NCBI RefSeq assembly: GCF_019903425.1
Contig: NZ_JACHUZ010000013.1
Coordinates: forward strand, 1-64,000
Direction: 5' to 3'
Length of the DNA stretch: 64,000 bases
Source: Vreelandella halophila
GTDB lineage: Bacteria > Pseudomonadota > Gammaproteobacteria > Pseudomonadales > Oleiphilaceae
Shown: positions 24,402 through 35,955 of the stretch, one piece after another
Numbering within the stretch: position 1 is the first letter of the stretch
How the letters are laid out: every line of letters begins with the position of its first letter
Notes under the pieces: generated by a model
The model's database searches: none
Seen by the model: only the letters and a program-made list of their open reading frames with translations
What the model was told of the DNA's origin: nothing
Program-made: the position numbers and the translations under genes

Positions 24402-24500
24402 AGTGCTGGATCCTGTATTGGCGGTGGTCCTTACTGTCCGCCTAGATGGGGATCCGGAAGGGGTTGTTCAACCCGGCCCGCCCCCTTGATTTGCGGAATT

Positions 24501-24515
24501 CAGACATCATGTCTG
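24501..24515. promoter_or_regulatory. 15-bp palindrome ahead of the Lon-type gene
   Basis: CAGACA-TCA-TGTCTG has perfect six-base arms and lies 37-51 bases before the lon-type ATG, in the gap shared with divergent cnoX. A regulator dimer could bind here. No known consensus is matched. Confidence 0.35.
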
Positions 24516-24551
24516 CGGGAGCAGTGATGTTTGGTGACTGGAAGGGGGACC

Positions 24552-27005
24552 ATGACGGACAGCGACGCAATCGAATACATCGGCAGGGATGACAACGGTA
24601 ATGGCCAGGGCGGCAGTGGCAGTGGTCTCGCCCTGCCCTATCAGGTGCTCCCGAAGCGGATCTACATCATGCCGCTCTCCGGCCGGCCCTTCCTGCCGGC
24701 CCAGGTGCAGCCCGTGGTTCTGAACCAGGACCCCTGGGATGAAACCCTCCAGCGGCTGGAAAACACCAGCCACATGACGGTGGGGCTTTGCTTTGTGGAG
24801 AACGAAGCCGGCGAGAGCGGGAATGACGAGGACCTCCCCGCCCCCGAGCAGCTGGCCACCATGGGCTGTGCGGTGCGCGTTCATCACGTCCACCGCGAGG
24901 ACGGCAAGGTCCAGTTCATTGCCCAGGGCATCCGCCGCTTCCGCATCGATCACTGGCTGCGCCGGGAGCCCCCGTACCTGGCAGAGGTCAGCTACCCCGA
25001 GGAACCGGCCGAGGACCACGAGCAGGTCAAGGCCTACACCCTGGCCATCATCAGTTCCATCAAGGAGCTGCTGCGCACCAACCCGCTCTACGGCGAGGAG
25101 GTGAAGCACTACCTCTCCCGCTTCGGGCCGGATGACAGCTCACCACTGGCAGACTTTGGCGCCGCCATCACCAGTGCCCGCGGCCCGGAGCTGCAGGACA
25201 TACTCAATACTGTGCCGCTGCTGAACCGGCTGGAGAAGGTCCTTCTGCTGCTTCGCAAGGAACACGAAGTGGCCCAGATGCAGGCAGAGATCACCGAGGA
25301 GGTGAACGAGCGCGTGCAGAAACACCAGCGCGAATTCTTCCTGCGCGAACAGCTCAAGATCATCCAGCGCGAACTGGGCATTGCCAAGGACGACAAGACA
25401 GCGGACGTGGACATGTTCCGCGAACGCATGGCGGACAAGATCCCTCCGGAGAACGTACAGGAGCGCTTCGAGGACGAGATCGGCAAGTTCCAGGTGCTCG
25501 AGCAGGGGTCCCCGGAATACGGCACCACCCGCAACTACCTGGACTGGCTGACCCAGATGCCCTGGGGCCAGCACTCCCAGGACAAGCTGGACCTCAAGGA
25601 GGCCCGGCGGGTACTCAACCGAGACCATGACGGGCTCGACGACATCAAGGACCGCATCCTGGAGTTCCTGGCCGAGGGCACCTTCAAGGGCGAGATCTCC
25701 GGCTCCATCCTGCTGCTGGTGGGTCCCCCGGGGGTCGGCAAAACCTCCATCGGCAAGTCCGTGGCCAGCGCCCTGGGCCGTGAGTTCTACCGCTTCTCGC
25801 TGGGCGGTATGCGCGACGAGGCCGAAATCAAGGGCCACCGGCGCACCTACATCGGGGCCATGCCGGGCAAGTTCGTGCAGGCGCTCAAAGAAGTGGGCAC
25901 CAACAACCCTGTGATCATGCTCGACGAGATCGACAAGATCGGCAACTCCTTCATGGGCGACCCGGCCTCGGCGCTTCTGGAAAGCCTGGATCCGGAACAG
26001 AACAGCGAATTCCTGGACCATTACCTCGACCTGCGCGTCGATCTTTCCAAGGTGCTGTTCATCTGCACCGCCAACCAGCTGGACACCATCCCCCAGGCGC
26101 TGCTGGACCGCATGGACACCATCCGGCTCTCCGGCTACATCACGGATGAGAAGGTGGACATCGCCAAGCACCACCTGCTGCCCAAGCTGCTGAAGAGGGC
26201 CGGCCTGAAGAAGAAGCAGCTGGACATCACTGATGGGGCCATTCGCCAGGTGGTCGAGGGCTATGCGCGCGAGGCCGGTGTGCGCAATCTGGAGAAACAG
26301 CTGCACAAGATCGTGCGCAAGGGCATCGTGCGCATGGTTGAGAGCGAAGAGGCGGAGCAGAGCCCGATCCGGGTGGGCGTGAAGGACCTGCCGGATTACC
26401 TCGGCCAGCCCCTGTTCCGCAAGGAGAAAGCTCTGCGCGGTGTGGGTGTGGTGACCGGCCTGGCCTGGACCGCCATGGGCGGGGCCACCCTGGGCGTTGA
26501 GGCGTCACGCATCCACAGCCAGAACCGCGGCTTCAAGCTCACCGGCCAGCTCGGCGATGTGATGAAGGAGTCCGCCTCCATTGCACACAGTTTCGTCTCG
26601 TCCCACCTGAAGCAGTACAAGGGGGATCCGGAATTCTTCGACCAGTCGTACATCCACCTGCACGTACCGGAAGGGGCCACGCCCAAGGACGGCCCCAGTG
26701 CCGGCGTGACCATGGCCACGGCACTGCTGTCACTGGCGCGCAACGAGGCGCCCCACAAGACGCTGGCCATGACCGGGGAACTGACATTGACCGGGCAGGT
26801 ACTGGCAGTAGGCGGCATACGCGAGAAAGTGATCGCCGCGCGGCGCCAGAAGATCCACACCCTGATCCTTCCCGAGGCCAACCGGGGGGATTACGAGGAA
26901 CTTCCGGACTATCTGAAGGAAGGTATGGAAGTGCACTTCGCGAAAGAATACACGGACGTGTACCGGGTCTGTTTTGAGGATTCGCCGCGACGGAGGGCGC
27001 ACTGA
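24552..27005 (+). CDS. lon: ATP-dependent Lon protease (endopeptidase La)
   Basis: An 817-residue AAA+ protease. The N-terminal LON substrate domain (about 30-230) is followed by a coiled helical region, the ATPase module with Walker A GPPGVGKT (about residue 400) and Walker B IMLDEIDK, and the C-terminal protease domain with catalytic serine in KDGPSAGVT and the lysine in the [13 protein letters not shown] segment. It is longer than the usual 780-800 because of an N-terminal extension rich in Gly and Asp. It is not next to clpX/clpP here but beside cnoX, so it may be a second, AsrA-like Lon. A GAAGGGGG site precedes the ATG. Confidence 0.93.
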   Translation: MTDSDAIEYIGRDDNGNGQGGSGSGLALPYQVLPKRIYIMPLSGRPFLPAQVQPVVLNQDPWDETLQRLENTSHMTVGLCFVENEAGESGNDEDLPAPEQLATMGCAVRVHHVHREDGKVQFIAQGIRRFRIDHWLRREPPYLAEVSYPEEPAEDHEQVKAYTLAIISSIKELLRTNPLYGEEVKHYLSRFGPDDSSPLADFGAAITSARGPELQDILNTVPLLNRLEKVLLLLRKEHEVAQMQAEITEEVNERVQKHQREFFLREQLKIIQRELGIAKDDKTADVDMFRERMADKIPPENVQERFEDEIGKFQVLEQGSPEYGTTRNYLDWLTQMPWGQHSQDKLDLKEARRVLNRDHDGLDDIKDRILEFLAEGTFKGEISGSILLLVGPPGVGKTSIGKSVASALGREFYRFSLGGMRDEAEIKGHRRTYIGAMPGKFVQALKEVGTNNPVIMLDEIDKIGNSFMGDPASALLESLDPEQNSEFLDHYLDLRVDLSKVLFICTANQLDTIPQALLDRMDTIRLSGYITDEKVDIAKHHLLPKLLKRAGLKKKQLDITDGAIRQVVEGYAREAGVRNLEKQLHKIVRKGIVRMVESEEAEQSPIRVGVKDLPDYLGQPLFRKEKALRGVGVVTGLAWTAMGGATLGVEASRIHSQNRGFKLTGQLGDVMKESASIAHSFVSSHLKQYKGDPEFFDQSYIHLHVPEGATPKDGPSAGVTMATALLSLARNEAPHKTLAMTGELTLTGQVLAVGGIREKVIAARRQKIHTLILPEANRGDYEELPDYLKEGMEVHFAKEYTDVYRVCFEDSPRRRAH

Positions 27006-27115
27006 CGTATACGGACAAACCGCTATAGCGCCCTGAGCTGTGGGAACTAAACTGGGAAGTATCGGTTGCGGCGCATCCGATCCTCAGAATTCCTGTCATC
27101 TGAGTAGAGCCCATT

Positions 27116-27140
27116 GGCCACCCACGCGGTGGCCTTTTTT
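27116..27140 (+). terminator. Terminator of the Lon-type gene
   Basis: Hairpin GGCCACC-CACGC-GGTGGCC followed by six Ts, about 110 bases past the lon stop. The rest of the 218-base gap to pnp holds only this and the pnp terminator. Confidence 0.9.
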
Positions 27141-27159
27141 ATGCGCGGTTGATGCCCAC

Positions 27160-27187
27160 ACAAAAAGGGGCGGCCGCAGCCACCCCT
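27160..27187 (-). terminator. Terminator of pnp
   Basis: On the minus strand a GC-rich hairpin (AGGGGTGGCTGC and GCCGCCCCT paired) is followed by TTTTTGTG. It ends the long rimP-to-pnp transcription unit 37 bases past the pnp stop. Confidence 0.85.
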
Positions 27188-27223
27188 CTTTCTCCACGTG
27201 CCTGTCGGCACATGCGCCGGCGA

Positions 27224-29350
27224 TCAGCCCTCGCCGGGCAGGCGGAAGTCCACCGGCTCTTCGTCACCGGCTACTTCCTTCATGCTGAGCTTGACGCGAC
27301 CACGCTGGTCCACGTCCAGCACCTTGACCAGCACTTCCTGGCCTTCAGTGAGCTCTTCACGCACGGTCTCGATGCGGCGGTCGGCGATCTGGCTGATGTG
27401 CACCAGACCGTCCTTACCCGGCAGCAGATTGACGAAGGCACCGAAGTCCACGATGCGCTCAACCCGGCCGCGATAGACCCGACCTACTTCCACATCCGCG
27501 GTCAGCTCCATGATGCGGAAAGTGGCCTTCTCGACCTGCTCGGAGTTCTCCGCGTAGATCTTGACCGTACCATCGTCCTCGATGTCGATGGACGCACCGG
27601 TCTCCTCGCAGAGCGAGCGGATGGTGGCGCCACCCTTGCCGATCACGTCCCGGATCTTCTCGGAGTCGATGTGCATGGTGTGCATCTTCGGCGCGTTGTT
27701 CGCTACGTCCGCACGCGACTCGGAAATCACCTTCGCCATCTCACCCAGAATGTGCTGGCGGGCCTCATAGGCGCGCTGCAGGGCGATCTCCATGATCTCC
27801 TCGGTGATGCCGGCGATCTTGATGTCCATCTGCAGGGCGGTGACCGCTTCCGGTGTACCCGCCACCTTGAAGTCCATGTCGCCGAGATGGTCCTCGTCAC
27901 CCAGGATGTCGGTCAGAACGGCGAAATCCTCGCCCTCCTTCACCAGGCCCATGGCGATGCCGCCCACCGGCGACTTCACCGGTACGCCGGCGTCCATCAG
28001 CGCCAGGCTGCTGCCGCAGACGGAAGCCATGGAGCTGGAGCCGTTGGACTCGGTGATCTCGGAGACACAGCGGATGGTGTAGGGGAAATCATCATGCTTG
28101 GGCATGATCGCCTGAACACCACGGCGCGCCAGCCGGCCATGGCCGATCTCACGGCGCCCCGGGGGACCCATGCGACCGGTCTCGCCCACGGAGTAGGACG
28201 GGAAGTTGTAATGGAACAGGAAGGGGTCGCGGCTCTCGCCCTTGAGGGAATCCACAATCTTGGCATCCCGGGCGGTGCCCAGAGTCGTAGTCACGATCGC
28301 CTGGGTTTCGCCACGGGTGAACAACGCCGAACCGTGGGCATTGGGCAGCAGCCCGACCTCCACATCGATGGGGCGCACCGTGTTGTTGTCACGTCCGTCG
28401 ATACGCGGCTCGTTACGCAGGATGCGCCCACGCACGATTTCCTTCTCGACCTTGCCAAAGTATTCCTTCACGTCATTCTCGGTGGGTTCGCCACCTTCTT
28501 CGTCAGACGCCAGTGCTTCGAGCACACGGTTTTTCAGCTCGCCCAGTGTCTCCTGGCGCTCAAGCTTGTCCTTGACCTGGTAGGCGGCCTCAATCTCGCT
28601 GCCGAACTGCTCCTTGATGCGGTTCTTCAGCTCGGTCTTCTCGGGCTCGGCTTCCCAGTTCCAGGAAGTCGGCTTCACATCCTCAACGAACTCATTGATG
28701 CCCTGGATCGCAGTCTGCATCTCGTTGTGGGCGAAAAGCACCGCGCCCAGCATCTGGTCCTCGGTCAGGCGGTCCGCTTCGGATTCGACCATCAGCACGG
28801 CATCCTTGGTGCCGGCCACGACCATGTTGAGGCGGCTCTCTTCGAGCTTCTCGTAGGTCGGGTTCAGGAAGTAGCCGTCCTCATCGGTGAAGCCAACACG
28901 TGCGCCACCGATAGGGCCTTCAAAGGGCAGCCCTGAGATGGACAGCGCAGCGGAGGCGCCAATCATCGCGGGGATGTCCGGGTCCACGTTCTTGTTCGAG
29001 GACATGACGGTGCAGATCACCTGGGTTTCGTGCTTGAACCCGTCCTTGAACAGCGGCCGGATGGGCCGGTCGATCAGGCGCGAGGTGAGGGTTTCCTTTT
29101 CCGAGAGAGGCCCTTCCCTCTTGAGGAAGCCACCCGGAATCTTGCCCACGGCGTAGGTCTTTTCCACGTAGTGAACCGCCAGCGGGAAGAACGGCATCGG
29201 GCTCGGTTCCTTGTCCGCCATGACGGTAACAAGAACGGAGGTGTCGTCCATGGTAACCAGGACGGCGCTTGTGGCCTGCCGCGCGATGCGACCGGTCTCG
29301 AGGGTAACGGTGGACCCTGCGAATTCGAAGGTTTTCTTGACTGGATTCAC
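27224..29350 (-). CDS. pnp: Polyribonucleotide nucleotidyltransferase (PNPase)
   Basis: A 708-residue phosphorolytic 3'-5' exoribonuclease, part of the RNA degradosome. Two RNase PH-like halves are joined by a helical domain, followed by KH ([19 protein letters not shown], about 560-610) and S1 (about 620-690; [18 protein letters not shown]) domains. The FFRR-like and SDGSSS-type active-site segment appears as [11 protein letters not shown]. The start is GTG 29350 with a strong AAAGGAG seven bases upstream. It follows rpsO; in E. coli pnp is controlled by RNase III cleavage of a leader hairpin, and a hairpin is present in the 78-base gap here. Confidence 0.97.
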   Translation of the reverse strand: MNPVKKTFEFAGSTVTLETGRIARQATSAVLVTMDDTSVLVTVMADKEPSPMPFFPLAVHYVEKTYAVGKIPGGFLKREGPLSEKETLTSRLIDRPIRPLFKDGFKHETQVICTVMSSNKNVDPDIPAMIGASAALSISGLPFEGPIGGARVGFTDEDGYFLNPTYEKLEESRLNMVVAGTKDAVLMVESEADRLTEDQMLGAVLFAHNEMQTAIQGINEFVEDVKPTSWNWEAEPEKTELKNRIKEQFGSEIEAAYQVKDKLERQETLGELKNRVLEALASDEEGGEPTENDVKEYFGKVEKEIVRGRILRNEPRIDGRDNNTVRPIDVEVGLLPNAHGSALFTRGETQAIVTTTLGTARDAKIVDSLKGESRDPFLFHYNFPSYSVGETGRMGPPGRREIGHGRLARRGVQAIMPKHDDFPYTIRCVSEITESNGSSSMASVCGSSLALMDAGVPVKSPVGGIAMGLVKEGEDFAVLTDILGDEDHLGDMDFKVAGTPEAVTALQMDIKIAGITEEIMEIALQRAYEARQHILGEMAKVISESRADVANNAPKMHTMHIDSEKIRDVIGKGGATIRSLCEETGASIDIEDDGTVKIYAENSEQVEKATFRIMELTADVEVGRVYRGRVERIVDFGAFVNLLPGKDGLVHISQIADRRIETVREELTEGQEVLVKVLDVDQRGRVKLSMKEVAGDEEPVDFRLPGEG

Positions 29351-29390
29351 AGTTGCTCCTTTCCAGACGTGCGTTGTTCAGAACCAAAAC

Positions 29391-29412
29391 GGCCAGACCC
29401 GAGGGTCTGGCC
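29391..29412 (-). terminator. Hairpin between rpsO and pnp
   Basis: GGCCAGACCC/GGGTCTGGCC, a near-perfect ten-base stem with a short loop, 17 bases past the rpsO stop and followed on the minus strand by GTTTTGG. It may terminate part of the transcripts or act as an RNase III processing site for pnp control; both are known in E. coli. Confidence 0.7.
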
Positions 29413-29428
29413 GAGGATGTTTTGACCG

Positions 29429-29698
29429 TTAGCGCCTGAGCTCAAGGCTGCGGATCATCTCAACGTAGCGATCCGCGTTCTTGCGCTTGAGGTAGTCCAG
29501 TAGCTTGCGGCGCTGGTTGACCATCCGGATCAGCCCGCGGCGCGAGTGGTGATCCTGCTTGTTGTCCTTGAAGTGATCCTGCAGCTTCACGATGTTGTGC
29601 GTCAGAAGCGCGATCTGTACTTCGGGGGAACCGGTGTCGCCCTCGGCGCGCTGGTAATCGTTGACGATCTTCTGCTTTTCTTCGTTGGTCAGTGCCAT
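29429..29698 (-). CDS. rpsO: 30S ribosomal protein S15
   Basis: An 89-residue primary 16S-binding protein of the small subunit platform, exactly the usual length. The signatures [29 protein letters not shown] and [10 protein letters not shown] are intact. CAGGAG precedes the ATG by eight bases. S15 represses its own translation by binding a leader pseudoknot in E. coli; I did not verify such a fold here. Confidence 0.98.
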   Translation of the reverse strand: MALTNEEKQKIVNDYQRAEGDTGSPEVQIALLTHNIVKLQDHFKDNKQDHHSRRGLIRMVNQRRKLLDYLKRKNADRYVEMIRSLELRR

Positions 29699-29772
29699 GC
29701 TCTGATTTCTCCTGAATATGCCTTGAATGGGAACGGAGCGGACCGCGCATATCTACAGCCCGACCGTATTGC

Positions 29773-30690
29773 TTACTGGGCCCCGGTACGCATCAGCCGT
29801 CGGGGCCTTATGGCCTCCCCCGCGCCTTCTGCAAGGCCGAGGAAGCGTCCATCCGGATCGTACAGTCGACAGAGGCCATCAACCGCCGATTCAGAGGGCG
29901 ATATGGTAACAGCCTGACCGTTGGAAATCGATACGGCTCCGGGCCCGTCCAGAACAGTCGCCGGCAGGTCCGCAAGCAGCACATCCGGTGACTGCAGCCG
30001 CTCACGGACTGCCTGCCGGCCCATGGCCTCAAGATCGTCCAGCGTCAGGGCCTGGGCCAGTTCAAAGGGCCCGGCCTGCTCCCGGCGCAGCTCGGCCACA
30101 TGGGCGCCACAGCCCAGGGCCTCGCCGATATCATCCACCAGTGTCCGGATGTAGGTCCCCTTGCTGCAGCGCACACGCAGCTCCAGTTCATCCCCTTCAA
30201 GCCGCAGCACCGTCAGCTCCTCAATGCGTACCGGGCGTGCTTCCCGGGGGACAGTCCGCCCCTCCCGGGCGTACTCGTAGAGTGGCCGGCCCTGGTACTT
30301 GAGGGCGGAGTACATGGAGGGCACCTGTTCGATTGCCCCCCGGAAGGGTGCCAGAACGGACTCCACGGCTTCTGTATCCAGGGCTGATGGCAGCGCCCTC
30401 TCCTGGACGGTCTCGCCATCCGCATCACTGGTATTTGTGCGCTGGCCGAGTCGGGCCACGGTACGGTAGGTCTTGTCCGCTTCCAGCAGGCGCTGGGCGA
30501 ACTTGGTCGCCTCCCCGAAGCAGAGCGGCAGAACGCCCGTTGCAAGCGGGTCCAGGGCACCGGTGTGCCCGGCCCGGGCGGCATTGAGAAGACGCCGGAC
30601 CTGCTGGAGTGCAGCGTTGGAGGTCATCCCCGCCGGCTTGTCGAGCACCAGTACGCCGTTGATGTCGTCCCCGCGACGCCTGCGGCTCAA
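29773..30690 (-). CDS. truB: tRNA pseudouridine(55) synthase
   Basis: A 305-residue enzyme that makes pseudouridine 55 in the T-loop of tRNAs. The catalytic aspartate is in HTGALDPLATGVLP (about residue 43); VLDKPAGMTSN and the KGTYIRTL motif are also present, and a C-terminal PUA-like tail (about 250-305) contains DGLCRLYDPDGRFLGLAE. It overlaps rbfA by four bases (ATGA coupling) and is followed by rpsO. Confidence 0.96.
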   Translation of the reverse strand: MSRRRRGDDINGVLVLDKPAGMTSNAALQQVRRLLNAARAGHTGALDPLATGVLPLCFGEATKFAQRLLEADKTYRTVARLGQRTNTSDADGETVQERALPSALDTEAVESVLAPFRGAIEQVPSMYSALKYQGRPLYEYAREGRTVPREARPVRIEELTVLRLEGDELELRVRCSKGTYIRTLVDDIGEALGCGAHVAELRREQAGPFELAQALTLDDLEAMGRQAVRERLQSPDVLLADLPATVLDGPGAVSISNGQAVTISPSESAVDGLCRLYDPDGRFLGLAEGAGEAIRPRRLMRTGAQ

Positions 30691-31103
30691 ACTCCGCCCC
30701 CGTCCTCCGGGTCATCCCCGCCGTGCCGGCTTTCGTCACTGGCCACCGCCTTGCGGATCAGTGATTCCATGTGGCGACTCTGGCCGGCAAGCCGATCGAA
30801 ACGGAAACGCAGCTGGGGCACCACGCGCAGACGCATGGATTTACCCAGATGCCCACGCAGGAAGCCGGAGGCGCGCTGAAGCACCTCCAGGCTGGTCTGG
30901 ACCTCTTCGCTGTTCTCGTCCAGTTCCTCGGTGCTCAGCAGCGTGATGTAGATGTCCGCGTAACCGAAGTCCCGGGTCACCCGCACTTCACTGATGTTGA
31001 TCATACCCAGGCGGGGGTCCTTGACCTCCCGCTGGATCAGCTGCGCCAGCTCCCGCTGGATCTGGTCGGCAACCCGATCGGCACGACTGAATTCACGCGG
31101 CAT
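30687..31103 (-). CDS. rbfA: 30S ribosome-binding factor RbfA
   Basis: A 138-residue KH-type late 30S maturation factor that binds near the 16S 5' helix. It starts MPREFSRADRVADQIQRELA as usual, with the KDPRLGMINISEVRVTRDFGYADIYIT core; the C-terminal tail is Gly/Asp-rich (HGGDDPEDGGGV). Twelve bases after infB and coupled to truB. Confidence 0.96.
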   Translation of the reverse strand: MPREFSRADRVADQIQRELAQLIQREVKDPRLGMINISEVRVTRDFGYADIYITLLSTEELDENSEEVQTSLEVLQRASGFLRGHLGKSMRLRVVPQLRFRFDRLAGQSRHMESLIRKAVASDESRHGGDDPEDGGGV

Positions 31104-31115
31104 GAGTACTCCCGA

Positions 31116-33686
31116 TCAGTTGAGCTTGCGCTCAACCTGAATCCGTTCGAAGACCTCGATCTGGTCACCGACCTTCACGTCGTAGCCCTTCACGCCGATA
31201 CCGCACTCCATGCCATTGCGCACTTCGTTGACGTCGTCCTTGAAGCGGCGCAGGGACTGGAGCTCACCCTCGAAGATCACCACGTTGTCACGCAGTACAC
31301 GGATGGGCTTGTTCCGGTAGACGTGGCCCTCGGTGACCATGCAGCCGGCAACCTGGCCGAAGCGCGGGGAACGGAAGGTGTCGCGTACTTCCGCGATCCC
31401 CAGGATCTCCTCGCGGAACTCAGGCTTGAGCATGCCGGTCAGCGCCGCCTTGACGTCATCAATCAGGTTGTAGATGACGCTGTAGTAGCGCATGTCCACT
31501 TCTTCCTGCTCCGCCTGCTTCTTGGCGGCCGGGGTGGCGCGGACGTTGAAGCCGAAGACCACAGAGCTGCTGGTGATGGCCAGGTTGATGTCGGACTCGG
31601 TGATACCGCCCACACCACTGGAGACCACCTGGACCTCCACTTCCTCGTTGCCCAGATCCTGCAGGGCACCGGTAAGAGCCTCCAGGGACCCCTGCACATC
31701 GGCCTTGACGATGACGTTGAGGGTCTTGACCTCTTCCTTGCCCATATTCTCGAACAGGTTCTCGAGCTTGGCGGCCTGCTGGCGGTGGAGGCGCTGCTCG
31801 CGCTCTTTCTCCTGACGGAACTCGGCCAGTTCCTTGGCCTTCTTCTCGTCCGCCACGCGCACGAATTCGTCACCGGCGTTCGGCGTGCCGTTGAGGCCAA
31901 GCACCTCTACCGGAATGGAGGGGCCCGCCGTCTCAATATGCTTACCCGTCTCATCCACCATGGCGCGGATGCGGCCATAGTACATGCCGGCAACAATGAC
32001 ATCGCCCTTGTGCATGGTTCCGTTCTGGACCAGCAGGGTTGCCACGGAGCCGCGGCCCTTCTCCATGCTCGACTCAACCACGGTACCCTTGGCCGGCCCA
32101 TTGGGCACGGCCGTGAGCTCCTGCAGTTCAGCCTGCAGCAGGATCGCCTCCAGCAGGTTGTCGATGCCATCGCCGGTCTCGGCGGAGACATGCACGAACT
32201 GGGTCTCGCCGCCCCATTCCTCGGGGACCACTTCCATACCCACCAGCTCGTTCTTGACCCGGTCCGGGTCCGCCTGGGGCTTGTCCATCTTGTTCACGGC
32301 AATCACCAGCGGTACGCCGGCGGCCCGGGCGTGCTGGACCGCTTCCTTGGTCTGGGGCATGACACCGTCGTCAGCCGCCACAACCAGGATGACGATATCC
32401 GTGGACTGGGCGCCACGGGCACGCATCTCGGAGAACGCCGCGTGGCCGGGCGTATCCAGGAAGGTGATCATGCCGTGGCCGGTCTCAACGTGGTAGGCAC
32501 CGATGTGCTGGGTGATACCGCCGGATTCGCCACTGGCCACCTTGGTCTTGCGGATGTAGTCGAGCAGCGAGGTCTTGCCGTGGTCAACGTGCCCCATGAC
32601 ACTGATGACCGGCGCACGCGCCTCGGCTTCACCCTCGTATTCGATATCGCTGAGGACTTCCTCTTCGATCTCGTCCTCACGGACCGACTTGGCCTTGTGC
32701 CCCATTTCCTCGACCACAAGAATCGCTGTTTCCTGATCCAGGGCCTGGTTGATGGTGGCCATGACGCCCATTCCCATCAGGGTCTTGATGACCTCGCCTG
32801 CCTTGACGGCCATGCGCTGGGCGAGCTCAGCGACCGTGATGGTTTCCGGAATTTCCACTTCATGCACCTTGGGCTTGGTCGGCTTTTCAAAAACATGGCG
32901 CTTTTCACGCTGCTGCTTCTTGCGGCGGGAGGAGCGCAGCGGCTTGCGCGGCTCTTCCGGTGCAGCGGCAGCTTCTTCGGGCTCGGCTTCAGCCTCCGGT
33001 GCGTCCAGCTCAGCCAGCTCTTCCTCAACACGCGGCTTCTTGGGCCCTTTCTGAGCCGCCTTGCCGCCCTTGTTCTTGTGCTTATCTTCGTCGTCGTCGC
33101 GTTCCGGCTTGCCTTTCTTCTTTCTGGCATGCTTGCGCGTGTCTTCCTTCACCGGCTCGGGAGCAGGCGCTGGTTCCTCGGCAGCAGCCTCTTCCGCCGC
33201 CGGTTCACTCTCGGCGGCTTCCGCAGCTTCCGCTTCCGGCTCGGCAGCCTGGGTGGCTTCCGCTGCTTCCGCGGCCTGCTCAGCGGCAGCCTCTTCAGCC
33301 TGCGGGGCCTCCTGGGCCTGCGCTTCAGCCGCCGCTTCTTCCGCCTGCTGTTCCGCTTCGCTCTCCGGCTGACCCTGGGCTTCCGAGCGCTTCACGTAGG
33401 TGCGTTTCTTGCGCACTTCCACGTTAACGGTCTTGCCACTGCCACCGCGGCTGCCACCGCCGGTCCGGAGCTGGGTCGTGGTACGGCGCTTGAGCGTTAC
33501 CTTGCTCGGCCCACTCTCGCCGCCAGTACCCTGGCGCAGGTAGGCAAGCAGGGTCTGCTTTTCCTCGTCCGTAACCACATCGTCTTCCGCCCGCTTGCTC
33601 AGGCCCGCTTCCTCAAACTGACGGAGCAAGCGATCAACGGGAGCGCCTACGTCTTCGGCCAATTGCTTGACTGTTACTTCGGCCAT
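31116..33686 (-). CDS. infB: Translation initiation factor IF-2
   Basis: An 856-residue GTPase that brings fMet-tRNA to the 30S and joins the subunits. An IF2-N helical domain (1-52) is followed by a long low-complexity Ala/Glu/Lys linker (about 55-280), a second IF2-N-type segment, and the G domain with GHVDHGKT (about 365-372), DTPGHAAF and NKMDKP, then domains II-IV. AGAGGAGG lies six bases before the ATG. Internal starts giving shorter IF2 forms are known in E. coli; I did not locate one. It follows nusA by 19 bases. Confidence 0.97.
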   Translation of the reverse strand: MAEVTVKQLAEDVGAPVDRLLRQFEEAGLSKRAEDDVVTDEEKQTLLAYLRQGTGGESGPSKVTLKRRTTTQLRTGGGSRGGSGKTVNVEVRKKRTYVKRSEAQGQPESEAEQQAEEAAAEAQAQEAPQAEEAAAEQAAEAAEATQAAEPEAEAAEAAESEPAAEEAAAEEPAPAPEPVKEDTRKHARKKKGKPERDDDEDKHKNKGGKAAQKGPKKPRVEEELAELDAPEAEAEPEEAAAAPEEPRKPLRSSRRKKQQREKRHVFEKPTKPKVHEVEIPETITVAELAQRMAVKAGEVIKTLMGMGVMATINQALDQETAILVVEEMGHKAKSVREDEIEEEVLSDIEYEGEAEARAPVISVMGHVDHGKTSLLDYIRKTKVASGESGGITQHIGAYHVETGHGMITFLDTPGHAAFSEMRARGAQSTDIVILVVAADDGVMPQTKEAVQHARAAGVPLVIAVNKMDKPQADPDRVKNELVGMEVVPEEWGGETQFVHVSAETGDGIDNLLEAILLQAELQELTAVPNGPAKGTVVESSMEKGRGSVATLLVQNGTMHKGDVIVAGMYYGRIRAMVDETGKHIETAGPSIPVEVLGLNGTPNAGDEFVRVADEKKAKELAEFRQEKEREQRLHRQQAAKLENLFENMGKEEVKTLNVIVKADVQGSLEALTGALQDLGNEEVEVQVVSSGVGGITESDINLAITSSSVVFGFNVRATPAAKKQAEQEEVDMRYYSVIYNLIDDVKAALTGMLKPEFREEILGIAEVRDTFRSPRFGQVAGCMVTEGHVYRNKPIRVLRDNVVIFEGELQSLRRFKDDVNEVRNGMECGIGVKGYDVKVGDQIEVFERIQVERKLN

Positions 33687-33705
33687 ACTGGTCCTCCTCT
33701 CCCGA

Positions 33706-35202
33706 TTATTCCTGGCCCTCGAACCAGGGTGCGCGCGCGGTCATGATGAGCTGACCCGCGCGATCCTCATCCATACCCTCGATGTCGAGTAGCTCATCCA
33801 CGGACTGCTCCGCCAGGTCTTCCATACTGCAGATGCCCTTGCCGGCAAGCGTCTGGGCCAGTTCGGGATCCATACCATCCATCCCGAGCAGATCTTCCTG
33901 GGGTTCGCCGCCTTCCTGGCTCTCGGTCCCCGACGCGAGCGCCTCGTTCAGCATGCCATCCCGGGCACGTTCGCGCAGCGCCTCGACCAGATCCTCATCG
34001 AAGCCTTCGATGGCCAGCATCTCATCGCGCGGCACGTAGGCGATTTCCTCAAGCGTGGTGAAGCCTTCTTCCACCAGCACCTGGGCGAGTTCCTCGTCCG
34101 CATCCAGGAAGCGCTGAAAGTGTTCGACCAGCTTCTGCGCCTCCTGTTCCTGTTTCTCTTCCGCCTCGCTCTCAGTCATGACATTAAGCTCCCAGCCGGT
34201 GAGCTCGCTGGCGAGGCGCACGTTCTGGCCGCCACGGCCGATAGCCTGGGCAAGATTATCCTCGGCTACGGCCACTTCCATTGAGTGGGTGTCCTCATCG
34301 ATCACGATGGAGACCACTTCGGCCGGTGCCATGGCATTGATGACCAGCTGTGCCGGGTTGTCATCAAAGGTTACGATGTCGACGCGTTCGCCGCCCAGCT
34401 CGTTGGAGACCGCCTGGACACGGGCGCCGCGCATGCCGACGCAGGCGCCGACAGGGTCGATGCGCCCGTCGTTGGTCTTGACGGCGATCTTGGCGCGGGA
34501 GCCCGGATCGCGCGCGGCACCCTTGATGTTGATCAGCTCCTCGGCAATCTCGGGCACCTCGATGCGGAACAGCTCAATCAGCATCTGCGGGCTTGTCCGG
34601 CTCAAGATCAGCTGCGGGCCGCGATGATCGGTGCGGATCTCCTTGAGCAGCGCACGCACCCGGTCGCCCATGCGGAAGGTCTCGCGCGGGATCAGCTGGT
34701 CACGCGGCAGCAGGGCTTCGGCGTTACTGCCGAGATCCACGATGACGTTGTCCCGTGTCACCTTCTTGACCGAGCCGGAGATCAGTTCACCCACCCGGTC
34801 GCGGTAGCTGTCGACCACCCGGGCACGTTCAGCTTCGCGCACCTTCTGGAAAATGATCTGCTTGGCGGCCTGGGCGCCGATGCGCCCGAAGGAGACCGAC
34901 TCCACCTGCTCCTCGTAGACATCACCAGGCTGCAGGGACATATCGATCTCGTTGGCTTCCTGGAGCGTCAGTTCCGTGCCCAGGGCCGGAACCGCGTCGT
35001 TGTCCACGATGGTCCAGCGGCGATAGGTCTCGTACTCACCGGTCTTGCGGTCAACACTGACGCGCAGATCCGCTTCCTCATCCTCATACCGCTTCTTGGC
35101 CGCTGTTGCCAGCGCCATCTCGATCGCTTCGAAGATGACGTCCTTGTCGACGTCCTTCTCGTTCGAGACGGCCTCGACCACCATCAGGATTTCTTTATTC
35201 AT
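33706..35202 (-). CDS. nusA: Transcription termination/antitermination factor NusA
   Basis: A 498-residue RNA polymerase-associated factor. Order: N-terminal polymerase-binding domain (1-130), S1 (about 135-200; [21 protein letters not shown]), KH1 and KH2 (about 230-345; [14 protein letters not shown] and [12 protein letters not shown]) and two acidic helix-hairpin repeats (about 365-495) as in gammaproteobacteria. It starts [16 protein letters not shown]. It is 39 bases downstream of rimP. In E. coli the operon is controlled by NusA itself; the leader upstream of rimP here has the parts for such control. Confidence 0.97.
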   Translation of the reverse strand: MNKEILMVVEAVSNEKDVDKDVIFEAIEMALATAAKKRYEDEEADLRVSVDRKTGEYETYRRWTIVDNDAVPALGTELTLQEANEIDMSLQPGDVYEEQVESVSFGRIGAQAAKQIIFQKVREAERARVVDSYRDRVGELISGSVKKVTRDNVIVDLGSNAEALLPRDQLIPRETFRMGDRVRALLKEIRTDHRGPQLILSRTSPQMLIELFRIEVPEIAEELINIKGAARDPGSRAKIAVKTNDGRIDPVGACVGMRGARVQAVSNELGGERVDIVTFDDNPAQLVINAMAPAEVVSIVIDEDTHSMEVAVAEDNLAQAIGRGGQNVRLASELTGWELNVMTESEAEEKQEQEAQKLVEHFQRFLDADEELAQVLVEEGFTTLEEIAYVPRDEMLAIEGFDEDLVEALRERARDGMLNEALASGTESQEGGEPQEDLLGMDGMDPELAQTLAGKGICSMEDLAEQSVDELLDIEGMDEDRAGQLIMTARAPWFEGQE

Positions 35203-35241
35203 TGAACAGCCCTGCCTTTCCTGTAAGCCTGATACTGCAAA

Positions 35242-35700
35242 TCACTCGAATACCGGAACAATGCGCGCGCTCTCGATGGATTCGAACGGGAGCTGGAGCT
35301 CGTATTCGCCGACCACCAGACAGATTTCCTCACCCTCGACCGCGCGCAGGATGCCCTCGTACTTGCGCCGCCCTTCAAAGGGCGCGCTCAGGCGCACGCT
35401 CAACCTGGAACCAATGAAATCATGGTACTGGTCCAGCCTGAACAGCGGCCGGTCCATGCCCGGTGAGGAAACCTCGAGGGTATAGTTGGTTCCGATCGGG
35501 TCCTCGACATCCAGAACGCCGCTGACCTGGCGACTGACCTGCTCGCAGTCATCCACGGTGACGCCGTCGGCGTGATCGATATAGACCCTTACCGTGGTGT
35601 GCTTGCCCTGGGCCAGGTATTCAATGCCCCAGAACACGAATCCCAGCCCCTCGACCACGGGGGCCAGCATTTCCTCAAGCTTGCGAACCTTCGCGGACAA
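35242..35700 (-). CDS. rimP: Ribosome maturation factor RimP
   Basis: A 152-residue factor for 30S assembly. The TTG at 35700 is taken as start because it has GGAGG four bases ahead and gives MSAKVRKLEEMLAPVVEGLGF-like N-terminus aligned with E. coli MSTLEQKLTEM; the frame stays open for another 110 codons with no similarity. The signatures VDDCEQVSRQVSGVLDVEDP and EVSSPGMDRPLF are intact. It begins the rimP-nusA-infB-rbfA-truB-rpsO-pnp unit, behind a 250-base structured leader. In E. coli the initiator tRNA gene metY is just before rimP; it is absent here. Confidence 0.92.
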   Translation of the reverse strand: MSAKVRKLEEMLAPVVEGLGFVFWGIEYLAQGKHTTVRVYIDHADGVTVDDCEQVSRQVSGVLDVEDPIGTNYTLEVSSPGMDRPLFRLDQYHDFIGSRLSVRLSAPFEGRRKYEGILRAVEGEEICLVVGEYELQLPFESIESARIVPVFE

Positions 35701-35756
35701 TGCGCCTCCGCTGTCATGCAACCACTGGACCCGCCCGTTTGGCGGAGTCCAGAAAC

Positions 35757-35785
35757 AAAAAAAGGGCTCTAACCAGCCCCTTTTC
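35757..35785 (-). terminator. Attenuator-type terminator in the rimP leader
   Basis: On the minus strand an 8-bp stem AAGGGGCT-GGTTAG-AGCCCTTT (one G-U pair) is followed by seven Ts. It lies about 170 bases after the promoter and 57 bases before the rimP start, so it must be read through for the nusA-infB operon to be made. A rimP leader with a conditional terminator has been catalogued in enterobacteria. Confidence 0.75.
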
Positions 35786-35794
35786 AAAACGTGG

Positions 35795-35949
35795 CCTCCG
35801 GTCTGCGGAGCCACCGAACGAAAAGCCAGCCGCCTCTCCGGCGGCCTGGCATCCCTGAAGGATGCCGCGGGCTGGTGATGCCACCCCGCGCATTGCTCCG
35901 GTGCCTGCCGAAACAATGCCTTAGCAGCGCACAATGCGCGCCGCACAGG
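35795..35949 (-). promoter_or_regulatory. Structured rimP leader RNA
   Basis: The leader folds into several strong helices on the minus strand: a long-range stem CGCGCATTG/CAATGCGCG, hairpins GGCATCC-TTCA-GGGATGCC and GCCGCC-GGAGA-GGCGGC, and CTCCG-CAGAC-CGGAG. This and the terminator after it fill most of the 349-base gap between tRNA-Leu and rimP. No known riboswitch class is recognised. Confidence 0.6.
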
Positions 35950-35955
35950 GGCGGA

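Noticed and set aside
30771-33746. A 991-codon open frame antisense to infB and rbfA
   Set aside because: Shadow of infB: its sequence is repetitive Leu/Phe/Gly/Arg, mirrors the Ala/Glu-rich linker of IF2, and has no start signal.
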